A DNA stretch of 64,000 nucleotides from assembly GCA_036365455.1 (NCBI GenBank), contig JAWQUS010000004.1, positions 1,495,501-1,559,500 on the forward strand, written 5' to 3'. Below are positions 9,958-20,828 of the stretch, one piece after another. How positions within the stretch are numbered: the first letter of the stretch is position 1; each line of letters starts with the position of its first letter. The notes below the pieces were generated by a model. It was not told the origin of the DNA. It did no database searches and saw only the letters and a program-made list of their open reading frames with translations. The DNA is from Macrosoma leucophasiata. Taxonomy: Eukaryota; Arthropoda; Insecta; Lepidoptera; Hedylidae. The translations under genes were made by a program, and so were the position numbers.

Positions 9958-10372
9958 CATAGAGCAACACGGGAGGGGTCAGGAGTAGCCATATGTAGGC
10001 TTTCCCCTCTGACAAAGTACAATCCCAAATGGGCCTATACCTGTCGCCTAACCCCCTTATTCATAAACGTATTTTAGTTAAAGTGTTGCTAATCTCTCCT
10101 TTGTCTTTTTCTATCTTGAACATTTGACAATACAACTGACAAAGACAAAGCATTCTATAGCTAAAACGTATCTAATGTACGTTTATGAATAAGAGGGTAG
10201 ATGTTGAAATGTGTGCGTGAAATTGTTTCTGTATTTTGTTAAAGTCAAGGTGTGAGTTTCGTAGTGATAGACGATTTTTGTTGTGCGCAAAAAATGACAA
10301 TGTTTTGTATCGGTAATAGGTATGGCTACTCCCCTCCAGTCCGCCGCGACCGGTGGCCCGCGTTGCTCTATG
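9958..10372 (-). mobile_element. hAT MITE (CATAGAGCAAC family), split by a mariner MITE
   Basis: Ends catagagcaacacgg and cgcgttgctctatg form terminal inverted repeats; a perfect 8-bp duplication tatggtag flanks it (9950-9957 and 10373-10380). Same family as 56324-56597 and 59079-59371, with shared interior text such as aatttcacgcacacattt. The copy is interrupted at 10049 by an independent element. It in turn sits inside a further repeat (aaccatttcaatagt...gtgggatgggcaactacgtc) also seen near 53.8, 54.4, 55.6 and 56.1 kb. Confidence 0.88.
10051..10197. mobile_element. Mariner-type MITE nested in the hAT MITE
   Basis: A 147-bp element with inverted ends acccccttattcataaacgt and the complement of acgtttatgaataagaggg, flanked by TA on both sides. 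The empty site is visible in the hAT copy at 59285 (cgcctagatgtttaaa), proving a TA target duplication. Other copies: 36843-37422 and 44126-44265. Tc1/mariner elements duplicate TA; no transposase present. Confidence 0.88.
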
Positions 10373-10380
10373 TATGGTAG

Positions 10381-10500
10381 CATATAATGTGGGATGGGCA
10401 ACTACGTCCCGCGAAAAATCAACCGCCACTGCGATCGCCAACCCGTATACCAAGCGTGGCGATTATAGCATATATCGCCACACTTGATAACATGTTCAAT
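10381..10500. repeat. REP-Q fragment
   Basis: Contains tgggatgggcaactacgtcc, gcgaaaaatcaaccgccact, gcgatcgccaac and tggcgattatagcatata. Related pieces: 53770-53862, 54360-54480, 55605-55694 and 56056-56180. A dispersed family of unknown class. Confidence 0.5.
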
Positions 10501-11268
10501 TTTGCTATTTGACATTTTCAATACTTTCAATAGTGTCGATGCTAGCTTTCGTGCATTTGTAATACATTATCGTGTGTCACTTTCCAAACCATGTACAGCT
10601 AACATTACCTCTGAATAAATTAATGTTCAGTCATGATGATAGCAACATTTTTTTATTTATCTATTTCGAGCGCTCTTTATGGAGTAGGGATTATGCAAAA
10701 ATGAGTATCTAAATGATGTAGAATTTACTGATTATAAATAGAATCACTTGAAGCGTTAAAATTTTTAACAATGTATTCTCAGCCATTCAACGAGTTGTTG
10801 TTTTATGTTTCATATTATGGGTACAACTGCTAGAAGGGTAAAGATCAACATTGGCTTTTAAACGTAACAAAGCGTTTGGTCATTAAGATAAATAACTAAA
10901 ATTTTGTCCTTCACAACAAGGCTTTATAATCGTGAGAACCTTATATTTGTTAATTATTTTACTACTATTACCTACTCATTTTCTGTGTGAGAATAATCAC
11001 TATTGTTCAAAGATTTCTTACTGCTTAAGTATCTCTGGATTTTATCGTAACATACAATCAAACGCAGGTCCAGAATGGTGTATGTGCCAATGTTTTTCTG
11101 CAATTTTCAAGATAATTCCACGTGTCAGTGTCATTCGAAGGTAAGGTAGTGATAGAAAGTGTAAATCCCTCAGGCCACGAGAAAAATATGACAGTTGATT
11201 TCTTATTGTTCTCGGACCCAGTCGGGTCCATTGCGGCTTGAGGCATTGTGTTTCCAATTTAACACAAC
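10501..11268. other. AT-rich intron, one small dispersed repeat
   Basis: Mostly unique DNA. About 11145-11245 contains, on the minus strand, aagaaatcaactgtcatatt followed by tttctcgtggcctgaggga; nearly the same text occurs on the plus strand at 31590-31635. Nothing else recognised. Confidence 0.45.
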
Positions 11269-11472
11269 TTTTTTTTACGCTTACACTCACAGCCCAGTAT
11301 AAAGCTGTGTCGTGGGTGCCGTTGTACACATACAACACATATACAAACACCCAGACCTGAAACAAATATCTGTAGGCCATACAAATATTCGTCCCGGTGC
11401 GGGGATCGAACCCTTGTTCGAATCTTTCGAATCAAACGGTCATCTCACACCGCTGGACTAACCGAGTCGTTA
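11269..11472 (-). repeat. SINE-C copy (tRNA-derived)
   Basis: On the minus strand it opens with a tRNA-like head (ggttagtccagcggtgtgag, box A-like) and a disturbed box B, then the SINE body cctacagatatttgtttcag, tgtacaacggcacccacgac, and gctgtgagtgtaagcgt before a T/A-rich end. Copies at 19271-19481 (minus) and 57358-57592 (plus). The box B region here carries a small rearrangement relative to the other two copies. Confidence 0.75.
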
Positions 11473-12034
11473 GTCACAACTGGTAATTGATACCTGACTG
11501 ACCAGAACACGATAGTGCTGAACTCTATCATTTAGTGGCAAGTAAATCAGGAAATAGGACGGTGGGAATTAAGCCCGCGAGACGACTAGTGAAAAATATT
11601 ATCACAATGGTACTAATAAGCAAGTAGGTATAACTAGAGCAAGTATATGTAATTTAAAAAGGATCGATTATATAGCTAGCCCTGCTGATCTATCAATGAA
11701 GGTACGCGTTCGGGGAAATTTAATTACAAGTGTGTGCTATATGAGTGTGTGAGTTTTTGTGTGTGTTTGTTTATTTGGTTTGGTGTGTATCATAAACATA
11801 ATTACGACATAATTTTCCATTTTTTTTTTGTTAATTTAAACTTATTAGCCATCTCATTAATCTGCTTTTGCAAGTATTATTGACTTTGATTATACATTGG
11901 TATGTACAGCGCACTTACAAATATTGCATCAGACACCTATGTTTGTCTGTTAGTCACGGCCGCGTCACCTTGGCAATTTATCGTAAAACCAACACAGAAA
12001 CAATCATCTAAACATCTATACAAATAAATAAAAT
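11473..12034. other. Intron with a decayed REP-A scrap
   Basis: 11495-11590 shows REP-A traces (gaccagaacacgatagtgct, atcatttagtggcaagta). The rest is AT-rich with (tgtg)n at about 11750-11790. Nothing further recognised. Confidence 0.4.
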
Positions 12035-12333
12035 TGAAGTGTCTGTTTGTAATATAAAAACCGCTTTTTACTAAATGCATATGTGATGTATACACGGTAC
12101 ATATACCAAAACAACATTTTTTACAATTTTTGTCTGTCTATCTGTCTGTTTGTTCCCGCTAATCTCGGGAACGGCTGGACCGATTTTGACGGGACTTTCA
12201 CTGGCAGATATATATGTAATAAGGAGTAACTAAAGCTACTTTTATACTAGCTGCGTCCACGACTTCGTCCGGGTACATACTGAATAATCATAAATTCTTA
12301 CGCGAAACGCGGATGAATCGCGGGCACAGCTAG
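12035..12333. mobile_element. Helitron-like fragment
   Basis: Contains tctgtctgtttgttcccgc, acggctggaccgattttgac and a terminus gcgggcacagctag followed by T. CTAG|T is the end expected of a Helitron. The 5' limit is uncertain. Similar ends occur at 36520, 45046 and 60497. Confidence 0.5.
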
Positions 12334-12663
12334 TCCATAATATAGTTATGAATAAAATCTGAACAATGATGGTCAACTAATAAGATTCCGACAAGTGTTG
12401 AGTAATAATCTCTATTCATCTATTGCATTGCGCTAACTTGACCAATGAATAAGGAAACCATTGTGAAATACCAATAATGGTCGTTCTAATTTCTAATTGT
12501 GTTCAATCTACTCAAACTTCACGTATAATTTATTAGACCATAGATTTACAAATATTCGAGCAATCCAATTTTGATGACATTCGATCGAGAAATCGATCCG
12601 TTAACCAAGAAAGACGTCCCAGTAACAAATTGATATGTAAATAAACTATTATGATTAATATAA

Positions 12664-12790
12664 TTTTTTTATGTATTTGAAGTGGCAAGCAAGCATGCAG
12701 TTCACATTGATGTTAAGTGATGACTGCAGCCTATAGATACTTACACAAACACCACAGGTCAAAATGCGTCACTAGGGCTCTACCACCAAT
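12664..12790 (-). repeat. REP-A copy with large internal deletion
   Basis: Minus-strand copy: its tail (ttttttatgt) and 3' quarter are present, then it jumps from tcaaaatgcgtcac to the head agggctctaccacc. About 160 bases are missing between. Confidence 0.7.
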
Positions 12791-12925
12791 AAAAAATCCA
12801 ATCAATCATTCCATCATCCCATCGCAATTACAATGGTCAGAAAATTCATATTTCGAACTTTTAATCGATCCGCTGTCTTCAGTGGTCCGAGAAAGTCTAT
12901 GGATATTGATTGATTCCATGTTATA

Positions 12926-13053
12926 GATGGCGAGTCCGTCACCTATAACATAGGATAAAAGTAACCGGCGCGGCGAATCGTTTGCATGTATCCATGCATG
13001 CATTTACCTCTGCCTACTGTGCTAAACCCTTCGGCGACTGCAGGCGTGTAACG
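12926..13053 (+). repeat. SINE-B 3' fragment
   Basis: Reads atggcgagtccgtcacctat, cgaatcgtttgcatgt, gcatttacctctgcctactg and ttcggcgactgcaggcgtg: the 3' third of the SINE at 16379-16671 and 24659-24954, with a small insertion. Confidence 0.65.
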
Positions 13054-14239
13054 TATTACATAAAAACTAGAGTTCTGAACGGAAATGCGTTGTCACTTCT
13101 GAGGTCAAAAATGTCTTTCTGTGATGTTATCTAGGTTAAGTTTTTTTTTATTTTCCGGTCTGCTAGTGCAGTACGAAAAGAACACATTATCACATATAAG
13201 TTAGAACCGTGAGAAAACTAGTAGAATTGTAAAAAATCTGAGGTATGACGTGACAGGCATCTATGTACCTGTCACGTTCGCGATTATGCGCGATGATCTA
13301 ACGCCCTTCTCTTCATCATGAGTAAATATAGGTGATGATAATAACATAACGATAGTTTAAATATTTACTGACTAATGTTCTTTATCGATTCTAAGTAGAT
13401 GTTTACTGGTGTAAGTGTCAGACTCACCCCCCACTACGACTTACTTTCAGAAAAGTATTCTTAGAACTGTCCGTAAAGAAAACTCATTTTTTGCGGACAG
13501 AAGTGTTTAGCGGGCAGAACAAACTCGGCTAGGTGACTTATTACCCATTGAAGAAAAAACAAAGGAGATGTTTTGGTGGTCCACACATGGCGTAAAGATT
13601 TCTCGATATATGCATCTTTACGATAAGTCTTATCTTATGGGCTAGTCTGACAACAGGTACAAAATAACTCGTCCATTATACACCTGCTGTACCTCTCCTG
13701 CTTTCATCATTCTACATACTTGCAAGCCAACACCGAAGACTCTACTTTCGGACAGTACTCGACCTATTTGATCAAGGCAGATCAGTCTTGTCTTCCTGGG
13801 TCGCTGCAACCATCTACATTCGTTATAAATCTATTCACTCATTCCACAATATTTCATCGCATCGGAGCATCTTTACATGCTTTATAATAGACTCTTCAAT
13901 CATCATTTCATCGTGACTATGTCAATCGACACAACTACACGACTATAAATAAGCCCAATCAGCCCATGGCCGCTATACGATAAGTATATAATAAGGAATT
14001 AGTCCAATTTCCACTGGGATTAAAACCAGGCGCTTGTCACCTGTCGTCTGCTGAGCTGGCGTCAAGGATTACGTCAATCAACAACTCTTGGGCGTCTTTA
14101 TGGTTCGTTTTATATGCATACGTAATTTCAAAGCATTGATCTATCTAGTTGCGATACTAAACAGTTATGAAGATGCACTATATCTAATGTCATTAAAAAA
14201 TCGCATGCAATGCTCATGGGAACGCCGGTGTGTCCCTAA
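13054..14239. other. Intron with an old inverted LINE-L4 fragment
   Basis: About 13676-13890 on the minus strand corresponds to the RTE-like L4 family (compare gatcaaataggtcgagtact and gtagatggttgcagcgaccc with 25440-25510), clearly older and frame-broken. A 9-bp inverted repeat cgtgacagg...cctgtcacg is at 13249-13276. The remainder is AT-rich with nothing recognised. Confidence 0.5.
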
Positions 14240-14390
14240 AAGGTCAAATTACAGATGCGTTGCCATACCTAAGACCTAGTTTAAGAGACCTAAGTTGTTT
14301 ATGCCTCCGTGATAGTTGTTACGGGACCATACGTTACCATCTAACCGGAACACGATAGTGCTGGACACTACCATTTGGCAGCAAATAGAT
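14240..14390 (-). repeat. REP-A fragment, old subfamily
   Basis: Decayed minus-strand copy with agatgcgttgccatacctaa, gcctccgtgatagttgttac and ccggaacacgatagtgctgg. The gtgatagttgtt variant is shared with the copies at 29603, 39088 and 62194, suggesting an older subfamily. Confidence 0.6.
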
Positions 14391-14627
14391 ATAGAAAAGA
14401 TTTTTATTAATAGAAATGTTTACAAGTATAATCGTTCGAGACCTCCCATTAAGTAATCAAGGATACTTGTGTTGGAAATGACTCGCCTCTCCCTTCAACA
14501 ATTTTATTATTATTTTTTTTAGTTAAGTTATTACATAAACAGTTATTATTAAGTACAGTGCTTAACAATAAATATTGCACATCGAGCCTAGGAAGGAGAC
14601 TTCGGCTTATTTCGATAGATTAGGTAA

Positions 14628-14924
14628 TACTGGTGGTAGAGCTCCAGAGACGGAGCTCGCGGGCGTAGGCACCACCGCATTACCTAATATACTTGCCGCT
14701 AAATGGTAGTGTTCAGCACTATCGTGTTCCGGTCTGGTGGTAATTGTACGGCCCTGTAATTTCCGGCACAGAGACATAACAACTTAGGCCTCAGGAGTGG
14801 TAATGCATCTGCATTTTGACCTCGGTCTTTGTGTGGGTGTCTTATAGGCTGCAGTCATCACTTAACATCAATGTGAACTGCATGCTTGTATGCCACTACC
14901 GTAACATAAAAACATAAAAAAAAA
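14628..14924 (+). repeat. REP-A copy, full length
   Basis: Complete copy with poly(A) tail, interrupting a half copy of the 2.2-kb inverted-repeat family (14555-14615). Confidence 0.85.
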
Positions 14925-14977
14925 CTGCGGTGGTGCCTACGCTCTCGAGCTTAGAACTTGGAACTCTACCACCAGTG
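14925..14977 (-). repeat. REP-A head fragment, inverted
   Basis: Immediately after the A-tail of the preceding copy lies ctgcggtggtgcctacgctc...gaactctaccaccagt, an inverted first ~55 bases of the family. Tail-abutting inverted pair. Confidence 0.65.
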
Positions 14978-15567
14978 ATTCACTACTGGCATTTTCACTC
15001 AGTGGCATTCAGTATTGGCGCGTAGGCACTTTAAACAGACGAAACCAGTTCTAGTTATAAGTATCATACATAGTTATCTACGTTTTATACACGTCAAGAA
15101 CATCTTCAAAGGTCGCGTCGATACCTTATCACAAAACTGGTATGTTACCGTCCACAAAAGAAAAGTGAAAAGTGTTCAAAACTAAACATATGGACACTAC
15201 GGTTGTTGAGGATTCCACTTCCTTTTCCTCATAATGAAGAAGTTCCGCAATATTTTGGGTTCCTCAACAGTTTCCGCATCCTCATAAATAAAAACAAAAA
15301 AATCCTCTTCCGCTACCGCTTCCTCTAAATTTAGGAGGAATTTATGAGGAATTTCATTGCACATGCGCGTCTCGTATCCATGGCAACGCACACACACGCC
15401 TCAGCGCGATGCCAGGCCGAACAAGCGAGCGAGACCTGCCCACTCGCCACTGGCGCTGTTCCTTGCTAGTTTGTTTTAATTTTATTGACATACATTACAT
15501 ACAATATTATGTTTATACGCGTAAGCAACTAAAAAATTCGAAATATTCGGGGCTTTACGGAACTGTA

Positions 15568-15633
15568 TCTATGGCAATACCTATCTTCTCTTCCATCAAT
15601 TGTCCCAGTGAACGACTTTTTAGTGTTTCGTAA
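15568..15633 (+). pseudogene. hAT transposase C-terminal remnant
   Basis: The plus-strand frame ends SMAIPIFSSINCPSERLFSVS then a stop. P..SERLFS is the hallmark of the hAT C-terminal dimerisation domain, which mediates transposase oligomerisation. Only this short piece is recognisable; the frame upstream is unrelated or decayed, so no functional enzyme is encoded. Its position inside an element with 8-bp target duplications supports the assignment. Confidence 0.65.
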
Positions 15634-15694
15634 TCAGCACCCCAAAAAACCACGAAATTGATACCCATATCATATTTTGAAAGAAAAAGTCTGT

Positions 15695-15995
15695 CCGCCA
15701 TCTTGGGTTTACATTTTGACACTACTATCGAATTTAACACCCTCATGAACCAAGAAAATGACACCCATGACGAAAAAGTTGTTAACTCCATGTAGCCGCC
15801 ATCTTGGATTTACATTTTGACACCACTATCAAATTCATCACCCTCATGAACCAAGAAAACGACACCCATGACGAAAAAGTTGACAACTTCTAGCAGCCGC
15901 CATTTTGGATCCATATTTTGACACCATTATCGAATTCAACACCCACAAGAACCATGAAAACAACACTCATGACGAAATCATTGACAAATTAAAAA
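15695..15995. repeat. Tandem repeat, three units of about 101 bp
   Basis: Units begin ccgccatcttgg at 15695, 15796 and (ccgccattttgg) 15897, each followed by acattttgacaccactatc, caccctcatgaaccaagaaa and gacacccatgacgaaaaagt. The third unit is the most diverged. It lies inside the 1.6-kb hAT element. Confidence 0.8.
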
Positions 15996-16074
15996 ATTGA
16001 CACCTAAGTCAATTTTCGACTATTGGTATCTAACGTCCGATACGAAATGCGAATAAACCATTGCAGTATAACTA

Positions 16075-16372
16075 TGAAGAGGGCAAATGAAACTAACGAC
16101 CACCCCGGTGCCGGTCTCAGAGGGGGCCGATGGGAATAAAGGGTTAAGCCGACGGTCCCGGTTGCTATAGATAAATAGCAGTCGTTAAACCTTGTCCCAG
16201 GCCATATATATGTGCGGTTTGAAAACATCCGACAGCGGGTTGGCCACTAACCGTTATCTCCACCAACCCGCAGTGGAGCAGCGTGGTGGAGTAAGCTCCA
16301 GGCCTCCCCTCAAGAAGGGAAGAGACTCGTGCCCAGCAGTGGGACGTTTCAACGGTTCATTATTATTATTAT
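16075..16372 (+). repeat. REP-N copy, longest
   Basis: Body gacggtcccggttgctatag...cagtcgttaaaccttgtccc, then aacccgcagtggagcagcg, tggagtaagctccaggcctc, gtgcccagcagtgggacg and a (att)n tail. Probably LINE-derived or LINE-mobilised; nested in the hAT element. Confidence 0.65.
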
Positions 16373-16378
16373 ATCATT

Positions 16379-16671
16379 AACTGCCTCAGTAGCGTAGTGG
16401 TAGCAGGCCAATACTACTACGCTGGGGGTCCTGGGTTCGATTCCCGGGTCGGGGACTATCAGAGATAACGATTAAAAATCCTATAACTCTGGTGCTATTG
16501 GGATTTTTCCATTTTCTGGAAGTTTCCCAGTAGGGTACCTCGGAGTTTGGCAATGTGCTCGGAGATGGTAACAGGTTCGCCACCTGTTACATGGGCGAAA
16601 ACGTAACCGGCGAGTCGTGAATGCATGCATTTACCTCTGCCTACCCCTTCGGGGATTACCGGCGTGAAGTT
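16379..16671 (+). repeat. SINE-B copy, full length (tRNA-derived)
   Basis: tRNA-like head: box A-like region tagcgtagtggtagcagg and box B gggttcgattcccggg. The body includes attgggatttttccatttt, gtttcccagtagggtacctc, ggttcgccacctgttacat and the 3' end tacctctgcctaccccttcg...ggcgtgaag. The 3' end matches that of LINE-L4 (ctctgcctaccccgttaggg...ggcgtgaag), the signature of a SINE mobilised by a partner LINE. Confidence 0.82.
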
Positions 16672-17059
16672 ACTCACGTTCTTCCTCTTCCGCATCCTCT
16701 TCCTCATTAAAAAATCCTCTTCCTCATCCGCATCCTCTAAATTTGCGCGTCACAATTCCTCTTCCTCATAATCACTTCCTCAACAACCCTAATGGACACG
16801 TGCAGTCGTCGCATTACTTTCGCCGTAACACTTTTGACCATTTGAATAGAAAGCAGTGGAGCCGATGATTACATGCATTACACATTTGTGTTCACGTAAT
16901 TCAACCCAAATAGAGTAAGGCCGCCAGACCTTAGTTATTTTTGAAGTAACGAATTTTACGGAACAGACACTTCTATATGACATGTGTTCAATAATGTGTG
17001 CATAATTGTTTTATATTATTTCGCATTAACACATGCTTGTGAAATATATTTATTAAAGA

Positions 17060-17313
17060 AAAAATGGAAAGAAAAATTTGACTTCAGGCGAGACTCGAAC
17101 TCGCGGCCACTGGGAATCTAGTCCAGCCTAACTAGCATAGTGTGGCAATAGATGGCGCTACTGCCACCATAAGTGTGTGTGTGTAAATGTGAAGGAAAGA
17201 TTCGACAAATCGGGCAGGAAAATCGGTAGCTCAGTTGGAAGAGCGGCTGGCCTTGATTCCCAGTGGCCGCGAGTTCGAGTCTCGCCTGAAGTCATTTTTT
17301 TCTTTCCATTTTT
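17060..17313. repeat. Fold-back pair of tRNA-like SINE-E ends
   Basis: 17080-17118 and 17255-17293 are perfect 39-bp inverted repeats (gacttcaggcgagactcgaa...), extended outward by near-matching aatggaaagaaaaa/ttttctttccatt. The right arm contains a 73-nt tRNA-like unit (17220-17292: tagctcagttgg box A, gagttcgagtctc box B). The acceptor stem is poorer than in the copy at 52180. A pseudo-tRNA rather than a gene. Confidence 0.7.
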
Positions 17314-17712
17314 ACTTTAAGAAATCTGTGCATACTCGGTACTTGGTAGCTTGGGTAGGCGGCCCGTTCACAGGTATAAGATAGAATATTTAGACAAAAA
17401 TATAACTTATTTTTGTTAAATTAGAATCACTGATTTTTATATAGCTACGTCACACAAAATATTATTAAAAATAAAAAAAATATATTGGCAGACCGTTCCT
17501 GTGGGCGGTTATTCCTCGAAGACGCTTTAAAGCTCGCAAAAAAGTTAACTTTTCTTATATTCGAAGTCTTCAACTTTATAATTATGATGCTTGGGGGGAG
17601 TATTTTAGGTAATATCTTTTGTGGACAGTCAGACCAATCTCAAGAGCCAAAAGTAGGTATATAAAGTTGAAAAAAAAAAAGGTATTAAAAAAAGAGATAT
17701 AATTTATTTTTT
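17314..17712. other. Intron, nothing recognised
   Basis: AT-rich with poly(A)/poly(T) runs. No family member recognised. Confidence 0.45.
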
Positions 17713-18005
17713 TATTTTTTTTTTATTTATGTTCTGGAAGTGGCAAACAAGCATGCAGTTCACATTGATGTTAAGTGATGACTGCAGCCTATAGACACCC
17801 ACACAAAGACCAAGGTCAAAATGCAGATGCGTTGCCACTCCTGAGGCCTAAGGTGTTATGCCACTGTGCCGGAAATTACAGGGCCGTACATTACCACCTG
17901 ACCGGAACACGATAGTGCTGAACACTACCATTTAGCGGCAAGTATATTAGGTAATGCGGTGGTGCCTACGCCCGCGAGCTCCGTCACTGGAGCTCTACCA
18001 CCAGT
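17713..18005 (-). repeat. REP-A copy, full length
   Basis: Complete minus-strand copy, sense to the host gene. T-rich tail at the left, head ctctaccaccagta at the right, few differences from the consensus. Confidence 0.87.
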
Positions 18006-18667
18006 AAATAATATTAATAACCTAATAATATTTATAACCTATTTATTGACTTTCATATTTAAATATTTAACAGACTGTGGTTCCCGTACTTCATCGCTCA
18101 AGGGCTTGATATAATTATCAAATAAAATAAAAAATTTTTTCGATTGTTACTTCCCAGTATATAGACGAATCTGTATTTACCTACTCAGGTTACATGACGT
18201 AATTAAATTCTATGCGCAAACGCATATTACATTAACATAATTTTAAAATACTAAACAATTACTTCATGAATAAAAAATAAATGTAAATTTTAAATCCACG
18301 TAATACAATAATTTATAATCAAGTGCAACAGCCTTAGTGGAGTGCAGATTTGAGTTTTACCGTAGTCCCCGGTAGAAAACCAGAATGCCTTATAACGGGT
18401 GGTCCTTTTATGGGACTCTAATGGCAATGTGACCATCGCATCGTACTGTTACTTAGAAGTAACGAACTGCAGAGCAATTGTAATAAAATAGGACCAAGTG
18501 CGTTTCAGTTTTTTTTTAATGGAAACGGTTGATTTGTTGGCTATTGCTTTTAGGCTTGAAGTCTTCAGGGATAGGACATGACAGGGAATATAACCAGGAT
18601 TATTCCATTAGAGAAGATACCCCGGGGTGCCTCCGGAGTTTGTTAATGTGCCCGATGAGTCCACTGT
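18006..18667. other. Intron with a SINE-B scrap
   Basis: 18595-18663 (attagagaagataccccgg, gagtttgttaatgtgcccga) is a remnant of the SINE-B middle. The rest is AT-rich with nothing recognised. Confidence 0.45.
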
Positions 18668-18949
18668 CTTTTTTTATGTCATGGAAGTGGCAAACAAGTA
18701 TATAGTTCACATTGATGTTAAGTGATGACTGCAGCCTATAGACACCCACAGAAAGACCAGTCTCAAATGCAGATGCGTTACCACTCCTGAGGCCTAAGGT
18801 TTTATGCCTCTGTGCCGGCAATTACAGGCCCATACATTACCTGACCGGAACACGATAGTGCTGAACACTATCATTTAACGGCAAGTATATTAGGTAATGC
18901 GGTGGTGCCTACGCCCGCGAGCTCCGTCACTGGAGCTCTTCCACCAGTA
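18668..18949 (-). repeat. REP-A copy, full length
   Basis: Complete minus-strand copy with a short deletion in the middle (cattacctgaccggaac in place of cattaccacctgaccggaac). Confidence 0.86.
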
Positions 18950-19270
18950 TAAGTGTTTCAAATATACTTATCGCAACACTCGAGGGGTCAAACAAGTAAT
19001 GAGCGATGCGTGTTAAGTACAAATTTCGGGTGTTATGTAACAGAAATGACTGGAGATCCACTATTATAGTGACATTAGTACCGTGCGGGTCGATGGTATC
19101 GCGTGACCCCTCGGACCCAGGTTTTATTTTCTTTTAATGGCTCCATGTGGTTTCGCAATGGTCGAAACTGTCGGCAGATACAAAGGGATTGTTGATACTT
19201 TCGACGAGTTACTGTGTTGTTCGTAAAAGATCGAAAAGATGTTACTTTAGAGAAAAGAAACAAGTTACAT

Positions 19271-19481
19271 TTTTTTTTTTAAATACGCTTGCACTCACAG
19301 CCCCACACTAGGTATAAACCTGTGTCGTGGGTGCCGTTGTACACATACGACACATACACAAACATCCAGACCCGAAACAAATATCTGTAGGCCATACAAA
19401 TATTTGTCCCGGTGCGGGTTCGAACCCGCGACCCTTCGAGTCAAACGGTCATCTCACACCGCTGGACTAACCGGGTCGTCA
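19271..19481 (-). repeat. SINE-C copy, intact head (tRNA-derived)
   Basis: Minus-strand tRNA-like head acccggttagtccagcggtg with box B gcgggttcgaacccgcac, then tttgtatggcctacagata, gtgtacaacggcacccacga and gctgtgagtgcaagcgtat. Head integrity suggests a fairly young copy. Confidence 0.8.
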
Positions 19482-20412
19482 AACATTAATTATATTGTTA
19501 AAGCGTCTCTAGAAACTATTTCATCGAAGTTGGAATCCTCATATCTAAATGCAGTCCCATACGCACTTGATCCAGGATCACCTGCGGCTACGACAAGTCG
19601 TCGTCTCCCAAGGTCGAATTCAGAAAGATTTTGAGGGGAAATCCTTATATCAACACGCAGTCTTGGAGAGCAGACGGCGAGCAGTGTGTGACATTTACTC
19701 ACTAAAGCCACTCTGACAGCCTTCCTCGGTGCCTATCTACACCGGACATCGAAAATGGTTATACGGCAGTATGTATGGAGTTCTTCGAGCACGTTTCTAA
19801 GGGCGTACCCGCGGAAAGAGGGACAGTGAAATCCGCAAAATTGACCTTTTTGTTTGTACATTTGTACACTGTTTTTTGCCATGATAAATGCTTAACGCTA
19901 CCTGGTCTAACATTGGCAGATGTGATCATCTTCAGGAGACAATAGTATCACAGGTTGATCATAAGAGCCATAGACGGAGAAAGTCTAAATACCGAACTGG
20001 TGTTGTCACTGTTATCTTTCTGCCGTGAATCCGAATCCGTGCAACAAGATCTATGTTCCTCTGTCACTGGTTGTGAGTGACAGCCTTGCAAGTTAATTAT
20101 TGGAATTAAGTAACCAACGGACATGAAATCATATATTAGTGATAAATGATAACTGCGATTAGTGTATGTCTGTCAGTCTATCAAAACCTACTGCGACGAA
20201 AATTACTTACTCTCACAAACATTAGAAGCCCTGGAAACCATGAAATTTGTTTGACAAATTTTACTTGTTTAGCCCTATTTCGACAGCTTTGTTTTATCAA
20301 ATATCTGTGTCTGAGGCCTTTGTTACATATAATTTGATTGATGTGTTTGATCTTCGCTATGATAGTTTATGCTACTGTTAAATGGGCACCTGAAGTTTAA
20401 ACAACCAATTGT
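19482..20412. other. Intron, no recognised family
   Basis: Mixed composition, more GC than average around 19540-19720 where both strands have short open frames without recognisable domains. Nothing annotated. Confidence 0.45.
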
Positions 20413-20642
20413 TGTTTTTTTTATGTAATGGAAGTGGCAAACAACCATGCAGTTCACATTGATGTTAAGTGATGACTGCAGCCTATAGACACTTACACAA
20501 AGACCAAGGTCAAAATGCAGATGCGTTACCACTCCTGAGGCTTAATGTGTTATGCCTCTGTGCCGGAAATTACAGGGCCGTATATTACCACCTGACCGGA
20601 ACACGATAGTGCTGAACACTACCATTTAACGGCAAGTATATA
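20413..20642 (-). repeat. REP-A copy, 5'-truncated
   Basis: Minus-strand copy good from the tail to ggcaagtatat, then replaced by tatatgttgatggttgctag; the head (~60 bases) is missing or decayed. Confidence 0.8.
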
Positions 20643-20828
20643 TATGTTGATGGTTGCTAGAGCTCTTTAGATCTATTCGGCTTATTAACCAGTTCAATAT
20701 AAGTTAGCAAATCACGAGAGAGCCAGGAATGCGGCAATTGCCACGGGAATCGAACCGGCACGAGTGTTGGGCATCACGAATCAATTTAAACAACGCGGTT
20801 CAGGATACAGGTATCGCTGGGAACGTAT

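Larger units (their letters stand above)
15198..16791 (+). mobile_element. 1.6-kb hAT element, decayed, with nested repeats
   Basis: Inverted ends TACGGTTGTTGAGGA (15198) and complement of TCCTCAACAACCCTA (to 16791), flanked by a perfect 8-bp duplication atggacac (15190-15197 and 16792-16799). Subterminal runs of tcctcttcctcat and variants occur at both ends (15205-15330, 16680-16790). Inside are a transposase remnant (about 15568-15633), a 101-bp tandem repeat, a REP-N copy and a SINE-B copy, each described separately. Confidence 0.85.

Noticed and set aside
10172..10453. 93-codon minus-strand ORF
   Set aside because: Runs through the hAT MITE and REP-Q; it is repeat DNA.
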